Below, in pieces: positions 46,517 through 57,744 of a DNA stretch of 64,000 bases (positions are counted from its first letter, which is position 1; each line of letters opens with the position of its first letter). This DNA is from Porpolomopsis calyptriformis (Eukaryota; Basidiomycota; Agaricomycetes; Agaricales; Hygrophoraceae), in the NCBI GenBank assembly GCA_951640195.1, contig OX621168.1, forward strand, positions 558,001 to 622,000. Direction: 5' to 3'. Below the pieces are notes generated by a model that searched no databases, was not told the origin of the DNA, and was given only the letters and a program-made list of their open reading frames with translations. A program made the translations under genes and the position numbers.

Positions 46517-47704
46517 CCATTCGTACCGCATCTAAACGGACCAGCACATGCACGTACCCACAAGTCTACATCTAACAGACCACACACATAACATGACATT
46601 GTTCTCAAGCAAATAGATAGTCGTAAAATGATTTTGAACGTGGCTCGCGCGAGCGAGGAGGGTCGACCCAAGTGGCGAGTCTCAGCGAGGGTCTCCGGAC
46701 CAGAGAGCATGAAGGCGATCAAGCTGATCTCCCCTGCCGACGACTCCACACGCGGCGTCGCATGGCTGCTTGCCGTGCCCGTGGCTCGGTGCATAGAGGG
46801 TGGTCGGGATCGTCATCCAAAGACAACGACTCCAACTGTGATGTGATGTCTCCCTCGGCCCTCAAGTGTACATCCGCTTCTGTAGTGAAAGATTCTAATT
46901 GACTCTGGGCGGCATCTTGGACATCTGGCGGAGACGGAGTGGGGTGTTCTGATATGGAGGAGAAAGGGGGAAGTTGTGAGGGCTCTATGTCAGACTGAAC
47001 ACCTTCCGATGAGATAAAGTCTGATTTAGTGTCGATTTGGGATGAATACTCCATGTCAGTGACGGGAGGTGTATTTAAACTGGCAGTCGCATTGAAATCA
47101 GGGCGGAAGGTGTTAGGTCTGAGAAGATATGTAAGGCGTTGGCCAGAGGTTTCTTTGCCTGTGCATTTGTGTCAACGGTCTGATGGATAACGGGAGGGAT
47201 CGAGAAAAGATATTTACTGAAGCTGACAATTTCATGGTATCGGGCGCAACAGTGGACGACGTAACGGGCGAATGCATCGTCAGTGATCGACCATACTAGC
47301 TGTAGCGGAGTGCGCGAAACTTGGCGAATAGTCTCCGTTTGGCCTACATGTATTCCCGGGAGGGCAAAGGCATTCGTGTCTGCGTCTGGGGAAAGAAGTG
47401 TGCCGCCTTCTTGTAGCCAGCTGATAATTTCATTCTCGACGTCGAGAACGAGGGACTGGGCGCGAAGGCCAGATCTTCGTAGGTCTCGTCTCATCCCTTT
47501 TAGGCTGAGGGAAAAACGGCCGGCGTTGGCTGAGCTTGGATCGCGGGTGGGTAGCGTTGCGGGAGGGATTTTGGCATTGCGTGAGAGATAGGGAGGCAAG
47601 GGTTCTGGAAAGGTGGCTTTCACGGACGGCCACTGAAGAGAATAGTCGCTGTTGGAGGCGAGAACGATGTATGGGTTTCCGGTAAAACGGGCTGATGGCT
47701 TGGT
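46517..47704. repeat. segmental duplication, copy 2 (~1.19 kb)
   Basis: Second copy of the 42165-43352 segment, same orientation, offset 4352. Here the R3H gene continues upstream into its own exon 1 and promoter, so this is probably the donor locus. Confidence 0.92.
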
Positions 47705-47944
47705 TTTTGGTATTTAGCGATCGCAAATGTGGTAAGAGTCCTATCGTTCTCTTTTCGTCTGATCCATCGTTTGCCTTCGTTGTCGTCGCTCCTGCTCCTT
47801 TTCCTCACTACAGGGGTGGGATTTGGTTCGTCCTGGGATGTGCGCAGATGGGCGAAGCGGGTGGGGATCCGGGAGTTGCAAAGAATTGGGGGGGGGTTCG
47901 TCCGTCGAGCTATTCAAGCTGGTAGTAGGTACATTTTCAGCCAT
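46719..47944 (-). pseudogene. R3H-associated/R3H domain protein, copy 2 (damaged exon 1)
   Basis: Contains the same body as copy 1 plus the ancestral first exon: MAENVPTTSLNSS from 47944, then FAHLRTSQDEPNPTP and KRWIRRKEN, which is typical of the R3H-associated family. Two lesions are seen. A run of nine Cs (plus-strand Gs at about 47888-47896) separates the frame of the start from the frame of FAHLRTS. Intron 1 (47744-47692) joins in phase (KEN-ARFTGNPY) but begins AT instead of GT. The downstream intron at 47217-47159 and the end at 46719 are intact. One base could be a sequencing error, but two independent faults suggest decay. Confidence 0.6.
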
Positions 47945-48612
47945 TATTCGCAAATAGTCAGCGAGAGCAGGTCACAATCGTATTTGTCAAAAGCACGGCT
48001 GCCTCGGAACCGTCTCATCAGCCGAAAATTTCATAGGGTACTCGCGACGATGTAGAGGTGCACCCTCGATCTAGCGGTTGCTTTAATCCAAATGGCGATT
48101 GAAATGGGACTTGAATTGGATTACATCGATACGGAGTCTGAGCGTTCCAACACAGACGCAAGAATCTTGACCAGCAATATAAGAGAGGGTGTCTTGTAGT
48201 CACTTTCGGGGGAGTCTTTAAGTAGCGATGGCAGACTGGATGCTATCCCTACAAGGCTGACTGACTGCCATAATTGGAATATCACTTCCGTGAATGGACT
48301 TTTCTACCCCACCGGCAGTCTCCGAAGATAGCGCAGAAGTATCAAACGTGCTAGATCTCGGTCTCCAAACTGATAGATAACAGAACAATATAAATACCAG
48401 TGTGCATCCAATGTTCACCCTAAAAGTGCTTGTCTTGCCCTGCGACCAGTCCTCTTCCATTTCCCAGCACATTACTACAAAAACGTTCGCAGTCTTATCT
48501 TCCCCATTTCCATTAGCACTAAAATCCACATCGCAGCTCAAGGTCCATCCTCACTTGCTTGACTTCTCGCAAGTGTTTTCACCGTGTTTCTCATCACAAG
48601 CCATTAGGAAAC
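47945..48612. other. intergenic, divergent R3H copy 2 / dioxygenase
   Basis: About 670 bp. A minus-strand frame at 48541-48218 (107 codons) has one membrane-like segment (IGCTLVFILFCYLSVW). A 20-bp stretch in it (CTGATAGATAACAGAAC, near 48370) also occurs near 43517 in the spacer next to R3H copy 1, so part of this spacer may be copied too. No gene is firmly supported. Confidence 0.4.
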
Positions 48613-50109
48613 ATGTTTTTACTACGCCCATTTCTCCCCGGCGCACGTTCATTCACAAAAACACGGATTTTCCCCCATGTAGACCATCCATTACTTCCAC
48701 GCCCTCTGCCTCCCAGAGTGCCGCCTACTGCCCCCATCACGCCATTTGGACACTTTGCGACCATGTCGAGATCCACGCCCGGAGTCATGAGAGGCTGCGA
48801 GACATCTCTCAACAAAGAACTATTAACCGTTGAATTTGTCGATGGAACATTCACTTTTCACGCCCAATGGCTGCACGATGCAAGGTGTGATAACGGTCCA
48901 TCGAGGGATGTCATTAGTGCCTTTTGTCAGCACTCCCCCACCGCTCGTATTCAGATGACCCAGCTCTCCTGTCAGGGAGCCAGAGAAACCTTGGATGTCG
49001 CTTGGGATGATGGGACGACTTCGCGATTCCCTGTCCCGTGGTTGCGAGTTTTGGCTCCCTCTGTAGCCAAAGCCCAGCGTCGGGAAGCAGAGCATAGTCT
49101 GTCCACCCAGAAAGGGTGGCAGGTCAACATGCTGACGATCCCAGAAATCCACTGCGAAGATATTTTCTCGGAGGGGTTGACGCCTGACCAATTGGAGGCC
49201 GCTACTGTTCGCATATTAGACGATCTCTTGTCTGAATCTGCCGCAGGGATAATCAAACTCATTGGCCTCCCGGCTCCTGACATTGAAGCCGAAAGAAACA
49301 AAGAGAATACCCTTGTAACGCGGGTATTAAAACAGCTTTTCGGCAGCGTTTTTGTCCATCCTAGACGCGGAGCAGATAAAACCTTCAATGTTGCCTCGCA
49401 TCACCCAGAGGACGTGAAAAGGGCCATTGGGCTTCCTAACTATGATACGAATCAAGTTCTTCTTCCACATGGAGATCATGCGCACTATGATAGTCCAATT
49501 CAGGTCATGGGGTGGTATGGACTGGAGGGGGAGAGCGAGAACACGTTTGTTTCTGGCTTTGCGGTGCTTACAACTCTCATGGAAGAGTCCCCGGATCTCT
49601 TTGAACAGTTGTTCAGAGCGCCTTTCATTCTCGGCCGCGTCGCGCCTTATTATGACCCTCCCATGAACCAGGCAACAGTTGACACGGCAGTCACGACATA
49701 TCCTGGCTTTCCAGATAAAGTCAAGCGTTTCCGTTGGCATCCGCACCTAGCAGGGTCCTTGTTGTCGCCTTTCGATGACTTCCATGTGGCCCGTGCTGCA
49801 CATCAGAAATTTCAGGAAATCATGCGACGCGACACTCACCAATTGAAGCTGCTCCTTAAACCTGGAGATCTCTATATATGGGACAACTTCAGATTACTTC
49901 ATGGGCGAGAGCGCGTCTTGAAGGTACCCAGAACCGGCGTTGGGCAAACAGTGCCTGAGCAAGTTGTCACAAACAGATATCGAGCACTCAAGATCGACAG
50001 ATTGAAGAATTACGTTGATGAACAATGGCTAGTCCATGTACCGACACCTCAGCTCTGCGCCTTGCTCTCGCTGGTGGAAGCTGATAGGTCGACTCTGCCT
50101 ATGAAATAA
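48613..50109 (+). CDS. gamma-butyrobetaine dioxygenase-like (TauD/TfdA) enzyme
   Basis: Intronless gene, 498 residues from the ATG at 48613 (MFLLRPFLPGARSFTKTRIF), whose basic N-terminus looks like a mitochondrial presequence. The N-terminal GBBH-like domain is visible (VEFVDGTFTFHAQWLHDARC, then VAWDDG). The TauD double-stranded beta-helix follows: AAGIIKLIGLP, FGSVFVHPRRG, and LLPHGDHAHYDSPIQVM with the H-x-D Fe(II) ligands; the distal histidine is in WDNFRLLHGRERV with the 2-oxoglutarate arginine. Related enzymes hydroxylate gamma-butyrobetaine or trimethyllysine in carnitine synthesis. The usual HTD is HGD here, which keeps both ligands. Substrate not settled by sequence. Confidence 0.88.
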   Translation: MFLLRPFLPGARSFTKTRIFPHVDHPLLPRPLPPRVPPTAPITPFGHFATMSRSTPGVMRGCETSLNKELLTVEFVDGTFTFHAQWLHDARCDNGPSRDVISAFCQHSPTARIQMTQLSCQGARETLDVAWDDGTTSRFPVPWLRVLAPSVAKAQRREAEHSLSTQKGWQVNMLTIPEIHCEDIFSEGLTPDQLEAATVRILDDLLSESAAGIIKLIGLPAPDIEAERNKENTLVTRVLKQLFGSVFVHPRRGADKTFNVASHHPEDVKRAIGLPNYDTNQVLLPHGDHAHYDSPIQVMGWYGLEGESENTFVSGFAVLTTLMEESPDLFEQLFRAPFILGRVAPYYDPPMNQATVDTAVTTYPGFPDKVKRFRWHPHLAGSLLSPFDDFHVARAAHQKFQEIMRRDTHQLKLLLKPGDLYIWDNFRLLHGRERVLKVPRTGVGQTVPEQVVTNRYRALKIDRLKNYVDEQWLVHVPTPQLCALLSLVEADRSTLPMK

Positions 50110-50292
50110 TTATTAACACCAAGTTCCGAAAGTGGATCATCCATCCTACCCGCTTTGCTCTGCTAGTATGCTTGCCGTTCTTTTTGTTGATGATTTGTTC
50201 TGTAATCCACATTATTATTACCCCAGATAGTACGAAATTGTAACTTTCGAATATGACCCACGTTGTGTCTGTACTAGACTAGGAAGACTCGC

Positions 50293-50339
50293 GTGAAACA
50301 TACAAGTCAGAAAACAACATTCTGACTTGTATGTTTCAC
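50293..50339. repeat. perfect 20-bp inverted repeat, 7-nt loop
   Basis: The arms at 50293-50312 (GTGAAACATACAAGTCAGAA) and 50320-50339 are exact reverse complements around a 7-nt loop. It lies 184 bp past the dioxygenase stop and before the 3' end of the minus-strand NACHT remnant, i.e. between convergent genes. Confidence 0.95.
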
Positions 50340-50359
50340 ATGGCCTTTTGCCGTCAACA

Positions 50360-52957
50360 GCTCGCGCATGACTCTAGCGCTGATGTGCGATCGCCTCAGA
50401 AGCAATATTTACCCTGTCGACGATAACCTGCGGCGTTTGACCATTGCGGTGCGTCGATTGTGCTTGAACGTCATCCCGGGAAAGCAACATCTTTATGAAT
50501 GCATCATGCCCATTCTCAGCTGCACGCGAAAGGGCATTTGATCATACGAGTCCTTCAAGTACACTTGAATGTCATCCGGGGTAACAGTAGCTTTACGATG
50601 GAATCATGCCCATTGTCAGCCATACGAAAGGGGCGTTTGACTACCCAGGTCTGTGGAACCCGCTCGAACATCATCATGAGCAAGCGGCAGCTTTACGATA
50701 GCATCGTGCCCATTCCTAGCGGCATATGAGAGAGGCCTTTGACCATATGAGTCCGTAGAGTATGCTTCAACATCGTCCTGAGCAGGCAAAAGCTTTACGA
50801 TAGTATCATGCCCGTTCAGTGCTGCATACGAGAGGGGCGTTCGATCATTCGAGGCCTTCGAGTTCGCTGAAACATCATCTCAAGTAAGAAGCAGCTTTAT
50901 GATGGCATCGTGCCCATTCTGAGCTGCATATGAAAGGGGTGTTGCACGATGTGAATCTTTCGAACGCCATCCGGAGCAAGCAGTAGATGTACGATGGAAT
51001 CATGCCCGTTCTCAGCTGCATACGAGAGAGGCATTGCGACAAACGAGTTCTTTGAGTACGCTTGAACGTCGTCCTAAGAAAGTAACAGCCTCACGACCAC
51101 ATCATGCCCTCTTCTGGCTCCATATGAAAGCGGGGTTCGACCACCACTGTCGGCCTCATCTGGGTGTGCCCCACTGTCAAGCTCGCCGCGGAGGAATTCA
51201 TCCAGCCCCCAGTAGACAGAAATATGGATTCCTGAAAAATTCCTGGGAAAAGATTGACCAAAACCACACCAACTAGGGTCAGACCTCAACATAACTTGAC
51301 TAGCACATGCAACTTTAGATCCATCCCTAAGGAAATCCGTAGCCAAGGTTATAATACTCTTTTGGTGTCGACGTGCATGATGGCCCCTGTTCCGCGCAGC
51401 ATAATCAAGGAGAGGGTTGTCTTTCAGGAGAAAGCTCAACTCGGCATAGTCATTGCAGTAGCCACGCGCAAATGTGTTGAATGAAAGATACGTCACGCAG
51501 GTTGCCGCAATCGATGCCTCAGCATTCGGAAATCGAGATTCACGTTGGTTTTCAAAATATTGCTGAGTTGTATAGTCTGGGTGGAATCCACATTGAACAT
51601 TTTACCAGTCCAATGCTTGTTTTACTCACGGGCAAGGCGCACAACAGTCTCCTGCTCGTCAATCACAACCAGTCCCGCACACACAGAAGTCAGCTTCGTT
51701 TTGAAGATCAGAGCCTGATCATTCATTTTCGTCATTTTGGGTGAAACAGCGAGAGCCTATCGAAGCTCTTCAATAGATAATGGTTGGGTCACATATACGA
51801 TCCATGAAAGAACCCACATCGCCAAGGCTTTTGTGCTCGTCTGTCATAAAATTTATCTATCTCGTCCGGGAGATTATCCAGGGCACGAAGCACAGCTGGT
51901 TCATTATCCTGGTCTAAAAGTGCGTTTATATGCAACCGCGCTAGCAAAAACCTCGCTGGTCAAATACAGAAATATTAAATATGACGGAGTTGCTCACATG
52001 CCCTTGGCAATTGGTTTTGTGGCAACGTCTAGCGTGTTATCCACATCTCAAGTTGGTTTTGGACGTATTTGGCTATATCTTCATCCGTCGCACGAATATG
52101 AACCGGCGTGTATCGCGAAAGTAATATTCGATGGAAGGAAGATTGCGCGACGTCACCATCATGTTAATGGATCCGGAGAATGACCGAAGTGCTTTCAATA
52201 GTTTTATTCGAGAGCCGTCATTCATCTAGGGCATCCACCACAATGAATACTTGGGCGTGTCTTGAGTTCCTGTTTCAACGCTTCGATAAGTTCACCAAGC
52301 GTGGGCGAAGTACTTTGGACTTTGTGACGATCATGAAATGACTTGAGGTTGTCAGATATGGAAGGATGATCTTGGACAAACTGCTTGAGTAGACTTGCGA
52401 TAGGGTTTGTGACAGTCTGGGCCCTCTGTTCTTTGTAGTCGCAGTATATGCACGCTGCCCCAACATTGCCGCCCTTGAAGAATGTTTGGAGATGGTTTAT
52501 AACGACGGATCCGGAGGGCAGCCGCAATTAGTCTTGAATGGACGAGTGATGTAGACAATGCCATTACGCAAGGATCATTTTTCCAGCACCACCTGCACAA
52601 AAAACAATCAGTAAAGTCCGAGTCAGAGGTCGACAAATCTCACGATTGCTGGGACACCACAATGTTTGCGACGTTCCATTACGCCAATCCACAAATGTGG
52701 GCGATTCAAGCCCATCCCCTCTTCATGGATCTCTAGAAATTGGCTCTGCGATGCCTTGAAATTGAGAGGAGATAGCCAGAGTGCGATGTCGTGACGCTCT
52801 GAGTCTTGACATTTGATTCGTAGGTATGGAAATTGAAGCTTGATAACTTACCGTCATTGCAACTGGAGTGGAAGTCGAACTGACTCCAAACAATGTTTAA
52901 TTCGCTGTTGTTAAAGCTAATATTCTGTGCACTATACGTCGGACGAGTGCTGGCCAT
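50360..52957 (-). pseudogene. degenerate NACHT-ankyrin STAND protein
   Basis: Reading the minus strand from 52957: MASTRPTYSAQNISFNNSEL (a typical fungal NACHT-protein N-terminus), an intron, then FVDWRNGTSQTLWCPSN, an intron, a P-loop remnant GAGKMILA (about 52600; usual GAGKT), a stop, then INHLQTFFKGGNVGAACIYC and LGELIEALKQELKT. Later blocks include LTSVCAGLVVIDEQETVVRL (about 51700). Ankyrin repeats follow from about 51490 to 50480 with a ~102-nt period (NGHDAIVKL, RPLSYAARNGHD). Stops and frameshifts are scattered and the Walker B region is not seen. STAND proteins of this type are linked to non-self recognition; this copy is almost certainly inactive. It makes up most of 50.4-53 kb. 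Confidence 0.75.
50480..51110 (-). repeat. tandem ankyrin-coding repeats, ~102-nt period
   Basis: Six or so copies of a unit containing, on the plus strand, CATGCCCATT..(A/G)GC(T/G)GCATA(C/T)GA(A/G)AG recur at about 50501, 50607, 50709, 50811, 50910 and 51003. On the minus strand they read NGHDAIVKL and PLSYAA, the ankyrin consensus. Indels in several units break the frame. Confidence 0.8.
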
Positions 52958-54240
52958 TCTTTTGGGACCGATGGAGGTAGATGATAAGACATGTGATCAC
53001 CACTGGATACCAAGTGCTCCTTTCTCAACCTCGACAATATATCTGTGGGCAGTTCAGTCTGCTCAGATGACCTGTGGGGATGACCCACTCTAATCGACAC
53101 TCATGCTCTCGACCACCCCCAAGAAGGACTTCTCGCCTTCATTCCCTCGGTTTCAGTATGACTCGCGATCGTCCTCCGGTAGTCACCCAGAGGAACAACT
53201 TCAGTCTTGTCCATCTATCGCAGGTATCGTTCCACAGGAAAGTAGCCCGAAGATGGCGGTGTGTAGGGGACCAAGGTCACAGACTACCGCAACTGAGATC
53301 AAGCTTAGGGAGTGGGCGCGAACGGAAGACATGGTCGACCTGATCACATATGGGTAAGAAATTCATCAGTGTCAGAGGCATGATCCTCTCAGAAACATCA
53401 TTCCGACACTTTGCCTTCTTTCTCTTGACCGGAATATGGGCTTCTATAATGTCGTCATCTCAATTCCTGTCATCTCTTCCACCGTCCCCACCATCACCAC
53501 CCAGCCCCTTGACCACCTCTTTCAAGTCATCAAATCTACCCTCCTAGCTTCACCCACTCGCTCCCTCGGCAGCACAATCTCTCAGCGTCCGTTGGCCACA
53601 CTTACATCTTCCCGATTGTACCTCCGACAACCTGCATGAGCCCGATGTTGCACTACATGACAAAGGTATGGGTGTATCAAAGTTGACCAGCGTGTTGATT
53701 TTTTGAGTTACGTCCACACAGAAATAATGCTACGCAAGGAGCATTGTGTAGCTATCCCTGTATGGACGTGAATGCAAAGAGAACTTTAATCGAAGAACTT
53801 TGTGCGTTCACCCACTGGAGGACAAGGACTAATTATTTTTTTTAAAAACAGGTGCAATTTCAATGACGAAAAAAGAATACTTAGCAACCGACTTGCGGCA
53901 CCGGTGGCAACTAAAAATTTCTCCCCCTCGCAAATTTGGCAAAATGCCAAGCTGTCGACCCTGGCTTATTGCAGAGAAACCGAGCACATCTAGTATGTCA
54001 CTGTTGCAAAGAACTTGCCATTGAGTATCTGTGTCGACGTAGGATCTTCGAAGGGCTGACGATGACCGCGCTTTGCATACCCATACTTAACGGATCCATA
54101 TGGCTCGAACACATGAAAATAGACTCTGTGGGTCATCCCAGAGTTTGTGTAAGATTGGAAGGAGAAAGTAGCTTGTAAAATCAGTAGCCGTGTATTTGTT
54201 TTTGTTTGGCTTGTATCTTCGGTTTCTCTTGACCTTAATC
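52958..54240. other. intergenic, unexplained
   Basis: 1.28 kb between the NACHT remnant (-) and RAD7 (+). Plus-strand frames at 53103-53357 (84 codons, Ser/Pro-rich) and 53436-53639 look weakly coding and could be exons of a small gene or a remnant, but I find no start, motif or clear splice chain that supports one. Confidence 0.4.
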
Positions 54241-56452
54241 ATGAACCGAAACAATGTGCGCGGTCCAACTTCCGCCCTGACAGAGTTTCTTAGGGTTCGT
54301 TTCCTTCACATTTAACCCTAGCCATCATTTAGGCATCAAATATGTCTAGGAATCAGGGATTACCCCAACAACGGTGGCGCGTCGTAATGCCGCAACCCAG
54401 CCAGAGGCTCAACCCGTCGCCGGCCCCAGTAATTCACAACAGATCGACGTGGGGACCAACGCAGATGCGAACAACGAAGATTCATCAGCCTCAAGCCGGC
54501 GTCGACGGACTAGGGTCTCTGGCGTGGGTGTTTCTATATTCTATCTCACTGAAGAAGCTTGCGACGCGTTTTTTGTATAAAAAGGCATCTGGGTATGCTT
54601 CCGATGATCTAGACGGGCGTGCTCAGGAGCGGCCTGTTACGAAAAAGCGGGCAAGGGCAAGCGATCAAGCCAAAGAGAAAGAGAATGCCAAGAAAAAGGC
54701 TAAAAAGGATGACAATAGCGACAGTGATGAGGGTGCATACACGGCCCTCTCCAAATCAATGTGGACTGACACGGCCTCTTCTAAGCCACCTGTCGGGAGC
54801 TTCGAGCATTGTGCCAAGTGCAAGGTTGAATTCACCGTGGTAAGTGTCTTAGACCAATAGAATGTCCGATATCTCTGATTTTCTGCAGACCAGGTATACC
54901 CTGGCTGCGGTACCTGGCCCTGGTTTTTTGTGTCACAAATGTGCGAAGGCTTCAGGTGCAGATCCGTTCAAGAAGCCGGCACCACCAAGGAAACGCAAGG
55001 CGCCTGCCGATAAACGCACTGTGGTCCACTTTGAAGAGAGACGTTTCCCATCCTTGGTTTCTTTATGTGTTCAGGTATGATTTGGGTTGTTACAAATCCA
55101 ATGGCCTCTTACCTATCGTTTTTGACAAAAGTTAATCAGTCGTCATATCAATGACGTTGAGGCTTTAGGCGATATTGGCGCTGTCAATATGACTGAGATT
55201 TCCAAGGCAATCTCAAAGAACAGAAGTTTGTGAGTCTTCGCGAGAATTGAGATTCTGATATTTGGGTCATATCTGATGGACTGTCCGAAAGAACTCCTGA
55301 AAACGCACTCCTCTTCTATGGTGCCCAAAATACGGATCTCACGTTCTTTGATGCAACCAGTAAGTTCATTACTCGCACTTCTATCGTATCCGATTGATCG
55401 AATCCCACAGACTTGAAGTCTGCTGCGTTTAGTACTCTCGCATCGCTTAATCCCAACTTGACATCGCTTCGTATTGATTTTTGTGGTTGCATAGACGACA
55501 ATGCGATAGCTGCGTGGTGCACCGCACTCCCATCCTTGACTCGACTTGAACTTCTCGGACCCTTCCTCATTCGTGCCCCTGCCTGGATATCATTTTTCAT
55601 ATCCCATCCTCAACTTGAGGGATTCCTCATTACCCAGAGTCCAAGGTTCGATTTCGAATGCATCCAGGCACTTGTTGCCAACTGCAAAGGTCTCAAGGAT
55701 ATACGCCTGAGGCAAATCAACCAGATGGAAGATGCATTCGTGACGTGTCTAAACGAATTAAAGAGCACCCTACGATCACTGGATCTCTCATGCCCTGGCG
55801 AATCCTTAAGCGAGAATATGTTAATTGAGCTGATGAAGACTGTTGGTCCTTACCTGACGCACCTTGACTTATCGGAGCATAGCCTCATTACCGACGGTTT
55901 TTTGCATAAAGGAATCAAACCATATGCCCAATCACTAAGGTCGCTAGCTCTAGCCAGTATTCCGAACTTGACCGACCAAGGGGTGGCCAGGTTCTTCGAT
56001 ACATGGCTGAAAAATCCCAAGACCCAGAAAGCCAATCCTCGGTTGATATTTCTTGACCTTTCTCGCAATCACCAACTCTCCAGTGAAGCCCTGACCGCCG
56101 TGCTTGCTCATTCTGGCCCCACGCTACAACACCTCAACATCAACAGCTGGAGATCTGCTTCAGAGGATGCATTGAACCAAATAGCAAAATCGGCGAAATG
56201 TTTGAGGTCGTTGGATGTCGGCTGGTGTCGGGAGGTGAACGATTTTGTTATCAAGGAGTTGATGACAGAATGTGAATCTATAAAGGAAGTCAAGGTTTGG
56301 GGGTGTAACCGACTTACTGAACATTGTCCCCGGAAGGTCTGTCACTCATTGATACCTATCACGGTTGGTTGACGTGCTCATTCTGACGGTTTCAGAGATC
56401 CGTTAACATCTACGGGATAGAAGCGCACACTGTTCTTCGAAACCACTCTTGA
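54241..56452 (+). CDS. RAD7: nucleotide excision repair protein RAD7
   Basis: LRR subunit of the Rad7-Rad16 complex for global-genome repair; it also acts with Elc1 as a ubiquitin-ligase adaptor. The ATG at 54241 gives MNRNNVRGPTSALTEFLR; an intron (54295-54350) joins it to ESGITPTTVARR in phase. A basic Lys-rich linker and a four-cysteine zinc-like motif follow (CAKCK ... CHKC). Then come the Rad7 signature LISRHINDVEALGDIG, TPENALLFYG and FFDATNLK, and about nine LRRs (LTSLRIDFCGCIDDNAI, LRSLDLSCPGESL, LRSLDVGWCREVNDFVI). The last intron (from 56337) leads to a final exon ending VLRNHS. Seven or so introns, all in phase. Length is normal for the family. Confidence 0.93.
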
Positions 56453-56534
56453 GACTAGCAGAACTTTTAAGAATACAATTTTTTGTACTGTAGGCGTAGA
56501 TAGGGTTAGGGTCTATTTTGTCCCAACCTCCGTC

Positions 56535-57744
56535 ATGCTCAGAATCGTGTAAGTGCAATCACCATAGACGGCATTCTTCGCTTATTCCAACGGCCCACAA
56601 GAAAGCCCAAAAATGCCCGAGCAAAACGGGCCATGGAGGCTCGAGAACCTAAGGAAGTTGAGGACCCACGGACAACGATTTTTGTACGCGGAACACATAC
56701 TGGGGAAACTCTCAATAATGTTATGGGCGAACTTGTAAGAACCCTTTGACGTTATTTCACATTCTACGTATCAAAAATTTCTTGTCTATTCGTTGCTTAG
56801 ATGGCGATAAAACGGCCACACGCGATCTCGTTCTCAAAAAAAAATATTATTCGGCCATTCGAAGATGTTTCTTCTCTCGAATTTTGGTCGCAGAAGAACG
56901 ACGCGTCGTTATTTTTGATAGGCCAGAGTACGAAGAAGCGTCCAAACGGACTTACCTTGGTGAGAATGTATGACGGAAAGGTGTTGGATATGTGTGAATT
57001 CGGGGTTGACAAGTTTGTGGGCATGGCAGAGTTCAAAGTACGTCGTCATTCTTACCTGTCATCTTGTTTGTGCAATCTAGCAGCTCTGACCGGTTGATTA
57101 TCCAGGGCCCCAAATCGACCCCTGGCCATAAACCTGTTATGCATTTCGCGTCGGACCTATTCGACACCCATCCGCGATATATACAGGTCAAATCGCTCCT
57201 GATGGATTTTTTCAACGCGGAAGTGATTGATTCTATATGCTTGCCTGGCCTGGAACACCTCATAAGCGTGTCTTTGGCGCCTACACCCCCTTCTCTCAAC
57301 AACGCGTCAGCGAACGACGATGCGGTAGAAGATCTCAAGACCCTCCCAAAAATCCATTTGCGAATATACACCATGCGTCTTCTCGCCTCTGGTACACGCG
57401 TTCCTCGGGTTGAGCTGACACCGATGGGTCCCTTCCTTGACCTGTCTCTACGCCGACATGGACAACCCAATACGGAGCTCTGGAAAGCGGCCATGCGCCA
57501 GCCAAAGATGAAAAAGAAAGACATTGAAAAGGGACTTGGAAAGAAGAAGAAAAATTTCGAGGTGGACGAGATGGGTGACTTGAGAGCCAGGGTGCATGTC
57601 GCAAAACAGGATTTGGGTCGGTTGCAGAGCAGGAAGATGAAAGGATTGAAGAGGGGATATGAAGAGAGCGGGGCTAGTGGAGATGAGAGTGAGGATGAGG
57701 ACGAGGCTACGAAAGCAAAGAGGCGGAAGCGGGGGAAAGACTGA
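56535..57744 (+). CDS. RPF2: ribosome production factor 2 (Brix domain)
   Basis: Nucleolar factor that, with Rrs1, brings the 5S RNP (5S rRNA, L5, L11) into pre-60S ribosomes. A tiny first exon (MLRIV) is joined through a 55-nt intron to KPKNARAKRAMEAREPK, the RPF2 N-terminal signature. The Brix domain follows: TTIFVRGTHTGETLNNVM, AISFSKKNIIRPFED, LEFWSQKNDASLFLIGQST, ELTPMGPFLDLSLRR. The C-terminus is Lys-rich and acidic (KKKDIEKGLGKKKKNFE ... SGDESEDEDEATKAKRRKR), as usual. The start lies 82 bp after the RAD7 stop, so the two genes are closely packed on the same strand. Confidence 0.95.

Noticed and set aside
51737..52183. 148-codon plus-strand ORF as a gene
   Set aside because: It is antisense to recognisable NACHT sequence on the minus strand; it has no motif or family pattern.
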